Part shown: positions 39,643 to 48,704 of the stretch, one piece after another
Layout: each line of letters starts with the position of its first letter
How positions within the stretch are numbered: position 1 is the first letter of the stretch
The notes under the pieces: model-generated
The model's database searches: none
Told to the model about the DNA's origin: nothing
What the model saw: only the letters and a program-made list of their open reading frames with translations
Position numbers and translations under genes: made by a program
Assembly: GCF_016919705.1 (NCBI RefSeq)
Contig: NZ_CP070371.1
Coordinates: 649,501-713,500 of the forward strand
DNA: 64,000 nt
From: Paracoccus methylovorus
GTDB lineage: Bacteria > Pseudomonadota > Alphaproteobacteria > Rhodobacterales > Rhodobacteraceae
Direction of reading: 5' to 3'

Positions 39643-39843
39643 TCAGCCCTTGTCTTCGAAGAAGGAATTGATCTGCTCGTCGGCATGTTCCTTGGTCCAG
39701 CCGTATTTTTCCTGCAGCTTGCCGGCAAGCTTGTCCTTTTTGCCCGCAACCTCGGTCAGTTCGTCATCCGTAAGGTCGCCCCACTTCTCTCTGACGCTAC
39801 CCTTGAGCTGATTCCACTTGCCTTCAATAATATCCCAGTTCAT
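39643..39843 (-). CDS. CsbD-like stress protein
   Basis: A 66-residue hydrophilic protein: MNWDIIEGKWNQLKG and LTDDELTEVAGKKDKLAGKL are typical CsbD. Members are induced in general stress and their function is unknown. Own terminator; upstream region is long and AT-rich, so it is likely monocistronic with a strong promoter. Confidence 0.92.
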   Translation of the reverse strand: MNWDIIEGKWNQLKGSVREKWGDLTDDELTEVAGKKDKLAGKLQEKYGWTKEHADEQINSFFEDKG

Positions 39844-40548
39844 CGGCACTCCTTCCGATCGGATTGCATTTGCACATGGGAACTCAACACCGGTTGGGGA
39901 CCGAGGTTCCGCTCTCGATGCGGAAAACGCGGCATAAGTCATTCATCGGCAGCTTTGATCTTTGCCGCACCGGGCAGATCGGATTGATGTGCAAAGGAAA
40001 ATCCGGAGCAGGGACGCGCCAGAATTTTGCTCGCTAGACAAGGCAGATTGCGGCCGGAAAATCCGCCCCGTGCAAGGGAGTTCTTGCAATCCGATACCCG
40101 TAATACGAGAAATATGGATAATCGCTTTAGAATGGTTTGCCAAATCAAGGGTTTTGGAAAACATGGGCTCAAAGTAATCGGCGGAAAAGCGCCATAGCCT
40201 TATCGAAACAATCGACAAGTTTTTGGCGAGATGTCAAATTTAGAAAATAAGCGACCGGGTAAGCACGGTGCCCACGTCTCACCCGGTCTCGCCGTACCCG
40301 TAAAAGTGGAAATCGTTCAACGGCTAACGCTACCCTGCAATGAAAGCCGTGGACCGGGAACCTGCCTTTTTGGTGAGGTTCCTCATGATTTTTTTCCATC
40401 CATACAATTCAAGCGTGTCTTTGACCCTTATTAAACATCGCGATATCTAACTCTGGTTGAATATCAGAATTTGATTTCATCTATGGAATGAGCCGCCCTC
40501 TTGTTGCTAAGACCTGTTGCGGTAAAGATTCGCAGACGGGGTGCGCGA
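39844..40548. other. long intergenic region, lower GC than surroundings
   Basis: About 700 bases with no open frame that looks like a gene by codon pattern or similarity. The composition is more AT-rich than its neighbours, notably after 40100. It contains ACCGGGT (40254-40260) and ACCCGGT (40281-40287) as an inverted repeat with a 20-base loop. It must hold the csbD promoter on the minus strand; an unrecognised small RNA is possible. Confidence 0.5.
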
Positions 40549-41730
40549 ATGGCGAAACAAGGCAAGGGCAAAGGGCGGGACGGAACGATTCCATCTCCTG
40601 CTTCCCCTGCGGCCGAACGTGCCGCGCGTCAGGCGGCCAATCGCGCTGAACGCGAGGCGCGTCGTCAGGCTCGTCAGGCCGAACGTGCCGCGCGCCAGTC
40701 GGGTAAAGCCCTTCCCACGCGGGTCGATCAACCTGCTTTGCCGCGGTCGATCCCCTTCAACATCCTGCTGATAGGGCAGGGTCAGCGTCTGGGTGTCGAG
40801 GCGGTGTTGTTCGCCGCCAGCCTGCGCCGCCATGCGCCCGACTGGGGTGGGCGACTGATTGTCGCGGAACCTCGGCCCGAAGGCGCCTGGGCTGGCACAC
40901 GGACCCTGATGCCTGACGCGATCCGTCAGACCCTTGCTGGTTTCGGAGCCGAAATCCTGCCCTTTACCGCCACCCACTTCGGCGCCAGCTATCCCTATGG
41001 CAACAAGATCGAGGCGCTGGCCATCCTGCCGCCCGCTGAACCTTTTATCTTTTTTGACAGCGATACATTGGTGACCGGACCTCTGGACAGGTTGGCTTTC
41101 GATTTTTCGCGGCCATCGGCTTCGATGCGCCGGACCGGCACTTGGCCCCAGCCGCCACTTTATGGCCCGGGCTATGGCGAGATCTGGAAATCGCTCTACG
41201 ACCGATTCGGGCTGGATTATGAAAGCTCGCTCGACACCAGCCAGCCCGATGAGCATTGGGAGCGTTACCTGTATTTCAATGCCGGCTGGTTCTTTGGTCC
41301 CGATCCGCAGGACTTCGGCCGGCGTTTCCTTGAATGGGCACTGGCGATCCGCGACGACCCGGGTGAGGCACTGGCCTGCCAAACGCTGGACGTCCTGCTG
41401 GATCAGGTGGTGCTGCCGCTGGTGATCCATGCGCTTGGCGGTGGCCGTCCTGGCCCTGAACTGGCCGGTCTCGACGGCGATACAACCTGCCATTATCGTG
41501 ATCTGTCGCTGCTCTATGCCCGGGAAAGCGACCTGGCCGTCGATACGATCGAGACTCTGCTACATGATCCGCGTCTGCAACCGCTGGCCGAGGCATGGGA
41601 GCCGGCAAGGAAAATCGTATTGGAGGGGATTGGCCGAAACCGCATCCGGCCCATGTTCAACCGCTGTGGACCGCTGAACGAAGGACGGACACGGCAGACC
41701 CTGAAAAAGGCTGGTCTCTGGCTGCGTTGA
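40549..41730 (+). CDS. glycosyltransferase-like protein with Ala/Arg-rich N-terminus
   Basis: A 393-residue protein. Residues 1-55 are an Ala-Arg-Glu-rich probable coiled coil with two AERAARQ copies. From about residue 68 a Rossmann-type strand (IPFNILLIGQGQRLG) starts a GT-A-like domain with a D170-S-D172 motif (FIFFDSDTLV), suited to binding metal and a nucleotide sugar. No family name came to mind. A TTG at 40501 would extend it, but ATG 40549 begins the obvious protein. Monocistronic, ending in a strong hairpin. Confidence 0.7.
   Translation: MAKQGKGKGRDGTIPSPASPAAERAARQAANRAEREARRQARQAERAARQSGKALPTRVDQPALPRSIPFNILLIGQGQRLGVEAVLFAASLRRHAPDWGGRLIVAEPRPEGAWAGTRTLMPDAIRQTLAGFGAEILPFTATHFGASYPYGNKIEALAILPPAEPFIFFDSDTLVTGPLDRLAFDFSRPSASMRRTGTWPQPPLYGPGYGEIWKSLYDRFGLDYESSLDTSQPDEHWERYLYFNAGWFFGPDPQDFGRRFLEWALAIRDDPGEALACQTLDVLLDQVVLPLVIHALGGGRPGPELAGLDGDTTCHYRDLSLLYARESDLAVDTIETLLHDPRLQPLAEAWEPARKIVLEGIGRNRIRPMFNRCGPLNEGRTRQTLKKAGLWLR
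40611..40698 (+). repeat. in-frame direct repeat in the glycosyltransferase-like gene
   Basis: A 22-bp sequence at 40611-40632 recurs at 40677-40698 with one change, 66 bp (22 codons) apart, encoding AERAARQ twice. It explains the repetitive coiled N-terminus and may vary in copy number. Confidence 0.7.
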
Positions 41731-41748
41731 CTAGGCAGCTAACACGCC

Positions 41749-41774
41749 GCAGAGGGGAACCCAGTCCCCTCTGC
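41749..41774. terminator. bidirectional terminator between the glycosyltransferase-like gene and ileS
   Basis: GCAGAGGGGA / TCCCCTCTGC, perfect 10-bp stem with loop ACCCAG, between convergent stops at 41730 and 41786. Confidence 0.82.
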
Positions 41775-41785
41775 GTGCTTGTTGG

Positions 41786-44716
41786 TTACCGTTCGCTCAG
41801 CGCCGCGTCGCAACGTGCGCAAGTGCCGGCGTGCTTATGGCTGCCGACATCGGGCAGGATCTTCCAGCAACGCAGGCATTTCTCGCCCTCCGCCTCTTCG
41901 AACACCACGCCGATGCCCGGCACATCCGAAAGCCGGAACGCTTCGCCTGGCGCGGGATCGGCCGTCAGGCTCAGGTCCGAGGTGATGCAGATATCGGCGA
42001 AATCCACCGACTTCAGCGCCTTGAGTTCGTCACAATCCTCGACATGCACCACCGGAGCGGCTTCAAGACTGGCGCCGATCACCTTATCCGTGCGTTTGAT
42101 CTCCAGCGCTGCGGTGACGACGCGGCGGATACGGCGGATCGTGTCCCATTTCTGCGCCAGCGGCTCGTTGAGCCACTCGGCCGGGGTGACCGGGAAATCA
42201 TGCAGATGCACCGAATCGTCTTCCGAGGGGAAGCGGCTCAGCCAGACATCCTCCATGGTGAAGGGCAGGATCGGCGCCAGCCAAGTCACCAGCCGATGGA
42301 ACAGCAGGTCCAGAACTGTCCGCGCCGCGCGCCGCCGCATCGCATCCGGTTGGTCGCAATAAAGCGCATCCTTGCGAATGTCGAAATAAAAGGCCGATAG
42401 GTCCACGGTGGCGAACTGGAATACGGTCTGGAACACACCTTGGAAGTCGAAACTGTCATAGCCGTTACGCAACTGCTGGTCGATCTGCGCCACACGGTGC
42501 AGCACCCATTGTTCCAGTTCCGGCATCTGGTCCGCGTCGACGCGTTCGGCCTCGGTAAAGCCGGCAAGGTTGCCCAAGATAAAGCGCAGCGTGTTGCGCA
42601 GCCGGCGATAGCTGTCGGCGGTGCCTTTCAGGATTTCCGGTCCGATACGCTGGTCGGCGGTATAATCGGTCTGCGCCACCCAAAGCCGCAGAATATCGGC
42701 GCCGTATTGCTTGATGACCTCTGCCGGAACAATGGTATTGCCAAGCGATTTAGACATTTTCATGCCCTTCTCGTCCAGCGTGAAGCCATGTGTCACCACG
42801 TTGCGATAGGGCGCCCGGCCCTTGGTCGCGCAGGCTTGCAGCAGCGAGGACTGGAACCAGCCCCGATGCTGGTCGGTGCCCTCCAGATAGACGTCGGCGA
42901 TCCCGTCCGGCGCCCCGTCGGCGCGGTCGCGCAGCACGAAGGCATGGGTCGAACCGGAATCGAACCAGACGTCCAGCACGTCCATGACCTGCTCGTAATC
43001 ACCGGGCTCGACAATGCCCGCCAGAACCTCGGCCTTGAACCCCGCGCGATACCAGCTGTCGGCACCGTCACCCTCGAAAGCTGCAATGATACGGTCATTG
43101 ACGCGCTGGTCGCGCAGCAGAAAGTCCGGGTTGTTAGGCCTGGCCCCCTTCTTCACAAAGCAGGTCAGCGGCACCCCCCAGGCGCGTTGGCGCGACAGCA
43201 CCCAATCGGGCCGGTTCTCGACCATGGAATGGATGCGGTTGCGGCCCGATTGCGGCCACCATTTCACCAGTTTGTCGATGCTGGTCAGGGCGCGCGCGCG
43301 GATGGTGTCGCCATATTCGCCCATGCCGTCGGTCAGCCCGTGGTCGATGGCGGCGAACCACTGCGGGGTGTTACGATAGATCAACGGCGCCTTGGAACGC
43401 CAGCTATGCGGATAGGAGTGCTTGACCTTGCCCTTGGCCAGCAATGCGCCCTTCCAGGCAAGCTGCTTGATGACGCTGACATTGGCCGGGCCTTCCTTGC
43501 CATCCGGACCGATGATCGCCTGACCGCCAAACAGCGGCAGGTCGGTGCGATACGATCCATCCGGCTCGACGTTATAGGTCATCGGCAGTTTGTACTTCAG
43601 CCCCAGCTGATAGTCGTCGTCGCCATGGCTGGGGGCGGTATGCACGAAGCCGGTGCCCGCATCTTCGGTCACATGCTCGCCCGGCAGCATGGGCACATCG
43701 TAATCCCACTCGCCCGCGGCACCCTCGACCCCGCGCAGCGGATGCGATAACACCAGCCCCTCCAGATCGGTCGCCGTCACATCGTGGACCCGCTCCCAAT
43801 CCTCGATTTTCGCGGCCTGCCGCACGGTTTCAGCCAGCGGATCGGCCAGCACCAGCAACTCGCCGCTTTTGGCGGTCGCGTTCTCGGTCACGGCGCCCAC
43901 GCGATAAAGACCGTAGGCAATCGCCGGATTATAGGCCACCGCGCGGTTTTGCGGGATGGTCCATGGGGTGGTGGTCCAGATCACCACGCTTGCGGGTTTC
44001 TCCGTTGCCCAAATACCCTGCGACGCGGCCACCGGGAACCGCACCCAGATGGTGTGGCTGGTATGGTCGTGATATTCCACCTCGGCCTCGGCCAGCGCGG
44101 TCTTCTCGACCGGAGACCACATCACCGGCTTGGACCCCTGATAAAGCGCGCCGTTCATGAGCAGCTTCATGAATTCGGCGGCGATCACCGCCTCGGCGTG
44201 ATAATCCATGGTCAGATAGGGATCGTCCCATTTGCCGGTGATACCCAGCCGCTTGAACTCTTCGCGCTGGATATCGACCCAGGCCTCGGCAAAGCGGCGG
44301 CATTCCTGGCGGAACTCGACCACCTCGACCGCATCCTTGTCCTTGCCTTCCTTGCGGTATTTTTCCTCGATCTTCCATTCGATCGGCAGGCCGTGGCAAT
44401 CCCATCCCGGCACATAGCGCGCATCGCGGCCCATCATCTGGTGGCTGCGCACGATGATGTCCTTGATGGTCTTGTTCAGGGCATGACCGATATGCAGGTT
44501 GCCGTTCGCATAGGGGGGGCCGTCATGCAGGATGAAAGGTGTCCGGCCCGCGGCACGCTCGCGCAGGCGGTCGTAGATGCCGATGCGCTCCCAACGGGCC
44601 AGCCATTCCGGCTCGCGCTGCGGCAGTCCGGCGCGCATCGGGAAATCGGTCTGGGGCAGGAATACGGTATCGCGGTAATCGGGCGCGGCTTGGGCTTCGG
44701 TGGTCGTTTCGCTCAT
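41786..44716 (-). CDS. ileS: Isoleucine-tRNA ligase
   Basis: A 976-residue class I aminoacyl-tRNA synthetase. HIGH motif at 75-78 (GNLHIGHALNK), KMSKS loop (KGMKMSKSLGNT), and a C-terminal zinc site with C947, C950, C966 and C969, the bacterial type. It charges tRNA-Ile and edits valine in the CP1 domain. Monocistronic; divergent from the flavin monooxygenase gene. Confidence 0.98.
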   Translation of the reverse strand: MSETTTEAQAAPDYRDTVFLPQTDFPMRAGLPQREPEWLARWERIGIYDRLRERAAGRTPFILHDGPPYANGNLHIGHALNKTIKDIIVRSHQMMGRDARYVPGWDCHGLPIEWKIEEKYRKEGKDKDAVEVVEFRQECRRFAEAWVDIQREEFKRLGITGKWDDPYLTMDYHAEAVIAAEFMKLLMNGALYQGSKPVMWSPVEKTALAEAEVEYHDHTSHTIWVRFPVAASQGIWATEKPASVVIWTTTPWTIPQNRAVAYNPAIAYGLYRVGAVTENATAKSGELLVLADPLAETVRQAAKIEDWERVHDVTATDLEGLVLSHPLRGVEGAAGEWDYDVPMLPGEHVTEDAGTGFVHTAPSHGDDDYQLGLKYKLPMTYNVEPDGSYRTDLPLFGGQAIIGPDGKEGPANVSVIKQLAWKGALLAKGKVKHSYPHSWRSKAPLIYRNTPQWFAAIDHGLTDGMGEYGDTIRARALTSIDKLVKWWPQSGRNRIHSMVENRPDWVLSRQRAWGVPLTCFVKKGARPNNPDFLLRDQRVNDRIIAAFEGDGADSWYRAGFKAEVLAGIVEPGDYEQVMDVLDVWFDSGSTHAFVLRDRADGAPDGIADVYLEGTDQHRGWFQSSLLQACATKGRAPYRNVVTHGFTLDEKGMKMSKSLGNTIVPAEVIKQYGADILRLWVAQTDYTADQRIGPEILKGTADSYRRLRNTLRFILGNLAGFTEAERVDADQMPELEQWVLHRVAQIDQQLRNGYDSFDFQGVFQTVFQFATVDLSAFYFDIRKDALYCDQPDAMRRRAARTVLDLLFHRLVTWLAPILPFTMEDVWLSRFPSEDDSVHLHDFPVTPAEWLNEPLAQKWDTIRRIRRVVTAALEIKRTDKVIGASLEAAPVVHVEDCDELKALKSVDFADICITSDLSLTADPAPGEAFRLSDVPGIGVVFEEAEGEKCLRCWKILPDVGSHKHAGTCARCDAALSER

Positions 44717-44851
44717 CTGGCGGGAATCCTTCGGTGGCAGGGCAAGCGTGCGTGACCCGGCGGCGAGGACACCCTACGCCGCCGGGCGAATAATTCGGAA
44801 AATCCGCACCCTGCTGAACATGCGCGGGTTATAGGAAACAGCCCCGATGCC

Positions 44852-44868
44852 TGCAAGCGTCGCTTGCA
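44852..44868. promoter_or_regulatory. 17-bp palindrome between ileS and the flavin monooxygenase gene
   Basis: TGCAAGCG-T-CGCTTGCA is a perfect inverted repeat around one base, 31 bp before the monooxygenase ATG and 136 bp before the ileS start. An operator or short hairpin. Confidence 0.5.
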
Positions 44869-44898
44869 CCTGCTGCCTGCCTCGGGCAGCAAGCGGCC

Positions 44899-46071
44899 AT
44901 GAGCTACAGGATCGCCATAGCCGGCGCCGGGATCGGCGGTCTGGCCGCCGCTGCGCTGCTTGCCCGCGAGGGCCATGACATCACCCTGTTCGAGCGTTTC
45001 TCCGCCCCGCGCCCATTAGGTTCCGGCCTGGTGATCCAGCCGGTCGGACTGGCCGTTCTGGACCTGATCGGGGCCGGAGAGGACGCGCGTCGTCTCTCCA
45101 GTCCCATTGCCCGGATGCTGGGGCACGAGGTGCGGGGTCGCAAGGCGCTTGATGTGTCCTATCCCGCGAGTGCTCCGGGCCGGGGGATCCATCGCGCGAC
45201 ACTGTTCGGTTTGCTTTGGGACCGCGTCGCGGCGCTAGGTGTGCCGGCGGTGACCTCGGCGGAAATCGCCGCAGCGCCGCCTGACGGGACGGGGCGTCGG
45301 CTAAGCCTCGTCGATGGGCGCGATTTCGGGCCTTTCGATCTGATCGTCGATGCCAGCGGCGCGGGCTCGCGACTGTCGCCCCTGCGGGCCCGGCCGTTGG
45401 GTTATGGCGCGATCTGGGGGACGGTGCCTTGGCCGGGGACAGAGTTCCCGCGCAATGAATTGCGCCAGCGGTACCGTGCCGCCAGCCGCATGGCGGGCGT
45501 TCTGCCCATCGGCTGCCTGCCCGGCGATTCGTCCCCGCTTGCCGCGGTTTTCTGGTCCATGCCGCTGGCCGAACTGAACCGCTGGCCGCAGACACCGGTG
45601 ACGGATTGGCATACGGCAGTCGCCGGTTTTTGGCCGCAGATCGCGCCGTTTCTGGAAACCATCCGCGACAATGCGCAAATGACTCAGGCCCGCTACAGCC
45701 ACGGGACACTGCGCCGGCCGTGGACGCCGGGTCTTGTCCATATCGGCGATGCCGCCCATCGCGCCAGTCCGCAACTCGGGCAAGGGGCGAACATGGCACT
45801 GCTGGACGCGCTGGCTCTGGCCCGCGCATTGCGCCAGCCGCTTGAGGATGCCTTGCCCGATTACGCCGCCATGCGCCGCTGGCATGTCCGTATCTATCAA
45901 ACGATGAGCGCGGTTTTCACACCGATGTATCAATCGGGCAATTACGGCCTGCCCTGGCTGCGGGACATGATTTTGGCCCCGCTCTCCACCCTGCCGCTGC
46001 TGCGTCCGGGGCTGACGCATCTGGTGGCCGGCACGATGATTGCGCCGCTTTCCGGAACGCGCGATCCCTGA
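44899..46071 (+). CDS. FAD-dependent monooxygenase
   Basis: A 390-residue group A flavoprotein hydroxylase. The N-terminal FAD fingerprint is IAGAGIGGLAAA (residues 7-18); the second FAD motif is VHIGDAAHRASPQLGQGAN. It would hydroxylate a small, often aromatic, substrate with NADPH and O2; substrate unknown. Two genes that could bind or detoxify small molecules (truncated haemoglobin, glyoxalase-fold) follow closely and may share its transcript. Confidence 0.85.
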   Translation: MSYRIAIAGAGIGGLAAAALLAREGHDITLFERFSAPRPLGSGLVIQPVGLAVLDLIGAGEDARRLSSPIARMLGHEVRGRKALDVSYPASAPGRGIHRATLFGLLWDRVAALGVPAVTSAEIAAAPPDGTGRRLSLVDGRDFGPFDLIVDASGAGSRLSPLRARPLGYGAIWGTVPWPGTEFPRNELRQRYRAASRMAGVLPIGCLPGDSSPLAAVFWSMPLAELNRWPQTPVTDWHTAVAGFWPQIAPFLETIRDNAQMTQARYSHGTLRRPWTPGLVHIGDAAHRASPQLGQGANMALLDALALARALRQPLEDALPDYAAMRRWHVRIYQTMSAVFTPMYQSGNYGLPWLRDMILAPLSTLPLLRPGLTHLVAGTMIAPLSGTRDP

Positions 46072-46111
46072 CGGGCTTGCGGGGCAGGGCGCGGGGGTCC
46101 ATATCCGCAAT

Positions 46112-46513
46112 ATGATTCTGCCTCGCTTTGATGTCACCTCCGAACAGATCGACCGCGTGGTCGCGGTCTTTTATGCCGCGATCCGCCGACACGAGGTGTT
46201 GGGACCGATCTTTGCCGGTCATGTCGCTGACTGGCCAGAGCACGAGGCCAAGATCGCCCGCTTCTGGCGCAATGCCATCCTTTACGAGCGCGCCTATGAC
46301 GGCAACCCCATGCAGGTCCACATGCGCGCGGGCGATGTAAAGGCCGATCATTTCGCCCCTTGGCTCATGCTTTTTGACGAAACATTGCGCCGTAGCCTGC
46401 CGGCAGAGACGGCCAAGGCTTGGTCGGAACTGGCCCATCGTATCGGTGCAGGGTTGCGCATGGGGGTCGAGGATCTGCGCGAGCGCCGCCCCGGCCCGCC
46501 GGTCTTGCGCTAA
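46112..46513 (+). CDS. Group III truncated haemoglobin
   Basis: A 133-residue globin. Comparison with Campylobacter Ctb gives Tyr B10 = Y21, distal His E7 = H44, proximal His F8 = H70 and Trp G8 = W84. Such globins bind O2 or NO and may aid NO tolerance in a denitrifier. I start at ATG 46112, 40 bases after the monooxygenase stop; an upstream start within that gene's end is possible. Confidence 0.87.
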   Translation: MILPRFDVTSEQIDRVVAVFYAAIRRHEVLGPIFAGHVADWPEHEAKIARFWRNAILYERAYDGNPMQVHMRAGDVKADHFAPWLMLFDETLRRSLPAETAKAWSELAHRIGAGLRMGVEDLRERRPGPPVLR

Positions 46514-46562
46514 GCCGGTCATGGGTGTAAACAAATCGGGAACATCTGAAAGGGGCTTCCCG

Positions 46563-46886
46563 ATGAAGATCGACTATCTCGAATTCACCTCGCCCGATCT
46601 GCCGGCCACAAAAGCTTTCTTTGCCGACGCCTTTGGCTGGAACTTCAACGATTACGGCCCTGAGTATCAAGAGATCGCGGATGGCGGCCTTTCGGGGGGG
46701 ATCGCTGCCGGTCCGCTGTCCCCGCCGCTGGTGATCCTGAAGGCCGAGGATCTGGCGGCTGCACTGACCCGCGTGACCGACGCTGGCGGGCAGATCACCA
46801 AACCCATCTTCAGCTTTCCCGGTGGTCGCCGCTTTCACTTCCGCGAACCGGGCGGCTCTGAAATGGCGGTCTGGTCCGAGCGCTGA
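46563..46886 (+). CDS. VOC (glyoxalase/bleomycin resistance fold) protein
   Basis: A 107-residue single-unit VOC protein: MKIDYLEFTSPDLPATKAFF and FREPGGSEMAVWSE are typical. It should dimerise around a metal site; substrate unknown. ATG 46563 is preceded by GGGGCTTCCCG. It lies 49 bases after the globin. Confidence 0.85.
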   Translation: MKIDYLEFTSPDLPATKAFFADAFGWNFNDYGPEYQEIADGGLSGGIAAGPLSPPLVILKAEDLAAALTRVTDAGGQITKPIFSFPGGRRFHFREPGGSEMAVWSER

Positions 46887-46892
46887 CGCGCC

Positions 46893-47525
46893 CTAGTTTC
46901 GCGGCGGCCGCGCCTTATAGACCGGCAGCCGCCAACCCAGTCCGATGCCACCCGCCCGCAGCAGCAGCACTGCCGCCGCGCAACCGATCAACGCCCAGCC
47001 GCGCCCCGAACCAAGGGCCATCAGCAACAGCGCCGCAACCGCCCCGCCAAAGGCGGCGGTGACGTAAAGCTCGCCCTGTTTCAGCACAAGCGGCACCTCA
47101 TTGCCCACCACGTCGCGCATGAGCCCGCCGAAAGTTCCGGTCATCACCCCCATCAGCACCGTGACCACCGGGCTGACCCCAGCTTCCAGCGCGATGCCAA
47201 CCCCGGCAGGCACCGCGACCGCCAATGCAAAGGCATCCAGCCACAGGATCGCGCGATAGCGGCTCTCCAGCAGATGTGCGGTGAAAAAGACCACGATCGC
47301 AGCCACGGTAGTCAGCAGCAGCAGTTCAGGCCGTCCGATCCAGAACACCGGGGCCCGGCCAAGGGCCAGGTCGCGGAGGGTGCCGCCGCCGATCCCGGTC
47401 AGCGTGGCGAAGAATATGAATCCGACCAGATCAAGCTGAGCGCGGCTGGCAACCAAAGCCCCGGTCAGCGCAAAGATCAGCACGCTTGTATAGTCCAGAA
47501 AGGGGACCAGCGTTTCGAAGCTCAT
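46893..47525 (-). CDS. TRIC (UPF0126) family membrane protein
   Basis: A 210-residue protein with about seven membrane segments and two UPF0126 repeats, each with a GG-x-L/M-RD pattern ([14 protein letters not shown] and [14 protein letters not shown]). Bacterial TRIC proteins form cation channels. It overlaps rnhA by ATGA and ends the gst-rnhA-TRIC operon. Confidence 0.9.
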   Translation of the reverse strand: MSFETLVPFLDYTSVLIFALTGALVASRAQLDLVGFIFFATLTGIGGGTLRDLALGRAPVFWIGRPELLLLTTVAAIVVFFTAHLLESRYRAILWLDAFALAVAVPAGVGIALEAGVSPVVTVLMGVMTGTFGGLMRDVVGNEVPLVLKQGELYVTAAFGGAVAALLLMALGSGRGWALIGCAAAVLLLRAGGIGLGWRLPVYKARPPRN

Positions 47526-47989
47526 CCCGAAACCTTTGCCGGCTTGAAAGGTGCCATGCCCGCGCGCGCCAACTCATCCGCGCGCTCATTCTCGGGATGG
47601 CCGGCGTGGCCCTTGATCCACTCCCAGTTCACATTGTGTCGGGACTGGGCCGTGTCCAGCCGCTGCCACAGATCCGAATTTTTCACCGGCTTGCGGTCGG
47701 CGGTGCGCCAGCCGTTGCGCTTCCAGCCGTGGATCCATTGCGTGACGCCGTTCTTCACATAGGCACTGTCGGTGGTCACGGTGATCTCGCTCGGCCGGGT
47801 CAGCGCCTCCAAGGCCGAGATTGCGGCCATCAATTCCATGCGGTTGTTAGTGGTGTCGGCCTCGCCCCCAGACAATTCGCGTTCCTTCAGCACCTTGCCG
47901 CCTTCCATGGCGCGCATCAGCACCCCCCAGCCCCCTGGGCCCGGGTTGCCGCTGCAGGCTCCGTCGGTCCAGGCAAACAGGACCGTCAT
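47522..47989 (-). CDS. rnhA: Ribonuclease HI
   Basis: A 155-residue enzyme that cuts RNA in RNA:DNA hybrids. Catalytic residues D9 ([13 protein letters not shown]), E52 (NNRMEL), D74 (TDSAYV), D138 (ERADEL) and assisting H128 are present. Full length for the family. It overlaps its neighbours by 4 bp on each side. Confidence 0.97.
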   Translation of the reverse strand: MTVLFAWTDGACSGNPGPGGWGVLMRAMEGGKVLKERELSGGEADTTNNRMELMAAISALEALTRPSEITVTTDSAYVKNGVTQWIHGWKRNGWRTADRKPVKNSDLWQRLDTAQSRHNVNWEWIKGHAGHPENERADELARAGMAPFKPAKVSG

Positions 47990-48591
47990 GCGTCCAGCCC
48001 CCTATAGCCGGGCAGCGCAGCGATCCGGTCGAGCCAGCGACCGATAGCGGGAAAGCGCCCCATCTCGAACCCGCCCTTGCTGCCAGCGCTATGGGTGTAG
48101 CCATAAAGACATATATCGCAAAGGCTTGCCGCATCGCCCGCCAGCCACTCATGGACGGCCAACCGGTCCTCCATCACCTGCAATAGCGCATGACCGCGCT
48201 CCAGCAACTCGGCCATCCGCTCGGGCGTCGCCAGATGCCGGCGTGCGGGATAGGATTGCAGCGCCGCGCGCACGGCGATCACCCCCTCATGCTGGTTCTG
48301 CTCCCAGAACATCCAGCTCAGCATCGAGGCGCGGGCGAATTCATCCTCCGGAACAAAGTGCGTGCCTTCGCCCAGCCAACACAGAATGGCGTTCGATTCG
48401 GGCAAAAGCCGCCCGTCATCCAACTCCAGCACCGGCGCCTTGCCAAAGGGCAGACGCCCCGCAGCCTTGGCGGAAACCAGCGCCGCAGAGGAATCCTCGA
48501 CATCGACAATCTCGCAATCGCGGCCCAAAAGCGCCAGCAGCAGCCGCACCTTGTAACTGTTGCCCGAGGACGGCATCGACCAGAGCTTCAT
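47986..48591 (-). CDS. Glutathione S-transferase family protein
   Basis: A 201-residue protein with an N-terminal thioredoxin-like domain ([23 protein letters not shown]; the SGNS may bear the catalytic Ser) and a helical C-terminal domain. [18 protein letters not shown] matches the glutathione-binding cis-Pro and Glu-Ser pair. Substrate unknown. First gene of a three-gene operon. Confidence 0.9.
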   Translation of the reverse strand: MKLWSMPSSGNSYKVRLLLALLGRDCEIVDVEDSSAALVSAKAAGRLPFGKAPVLELDDGRLLPESNAILCWLGEGTHFVPEDEFARASMLSWMFWEQNQHEGVIAVRAALQSYPARRHLATPERMAELLERGHALLQVMEDRLAVHEWLAGDAASLCDICLYGYTHSAGSKGGFEMGRFPAIGRWLDRIAALPGYRGLDA

Positions 48592-48628
48592 GAACTATCC
48601 TTCTTTCGTGTGCAAATATCCCGGGGGA

Positions 48629-48663
48629 CGCCGCATGCGCCCCGTCGAGGGGCACATGCGGCG
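48629..48663. repeat. long hairpin-forming inverted repeat
   Basis: CGCCGCATG (48629-48637) pairs with CATGCGGCG (48655-48663), and inside it GCCCC (48639-48643) pairs with GGGGC (48649-48653) around loop GTCGA. It is in the 113-bp gap between gst and ispH, whose leftward transcript it may end. Confidence 0.7.
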
Positions 48664-48680
48664 GGGGGCAGAGCCCCCGG
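48664..48680. repeat. GGGGGC-AGA-GCCCCC hairpin repeat
   Basis: GGGGGC / GCCCCC with loop AGA, next to the longer hairpin. The same style of C/G palindrome (with CCGG edge) is found at 63301-63321, and from general knowledge such sequences are common between genes of Rhodobacterales. Confidence 0.6.
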
Positions 48681-48704
48681 CTCCCGCGCAATCCGAACCT
48701 ATCC

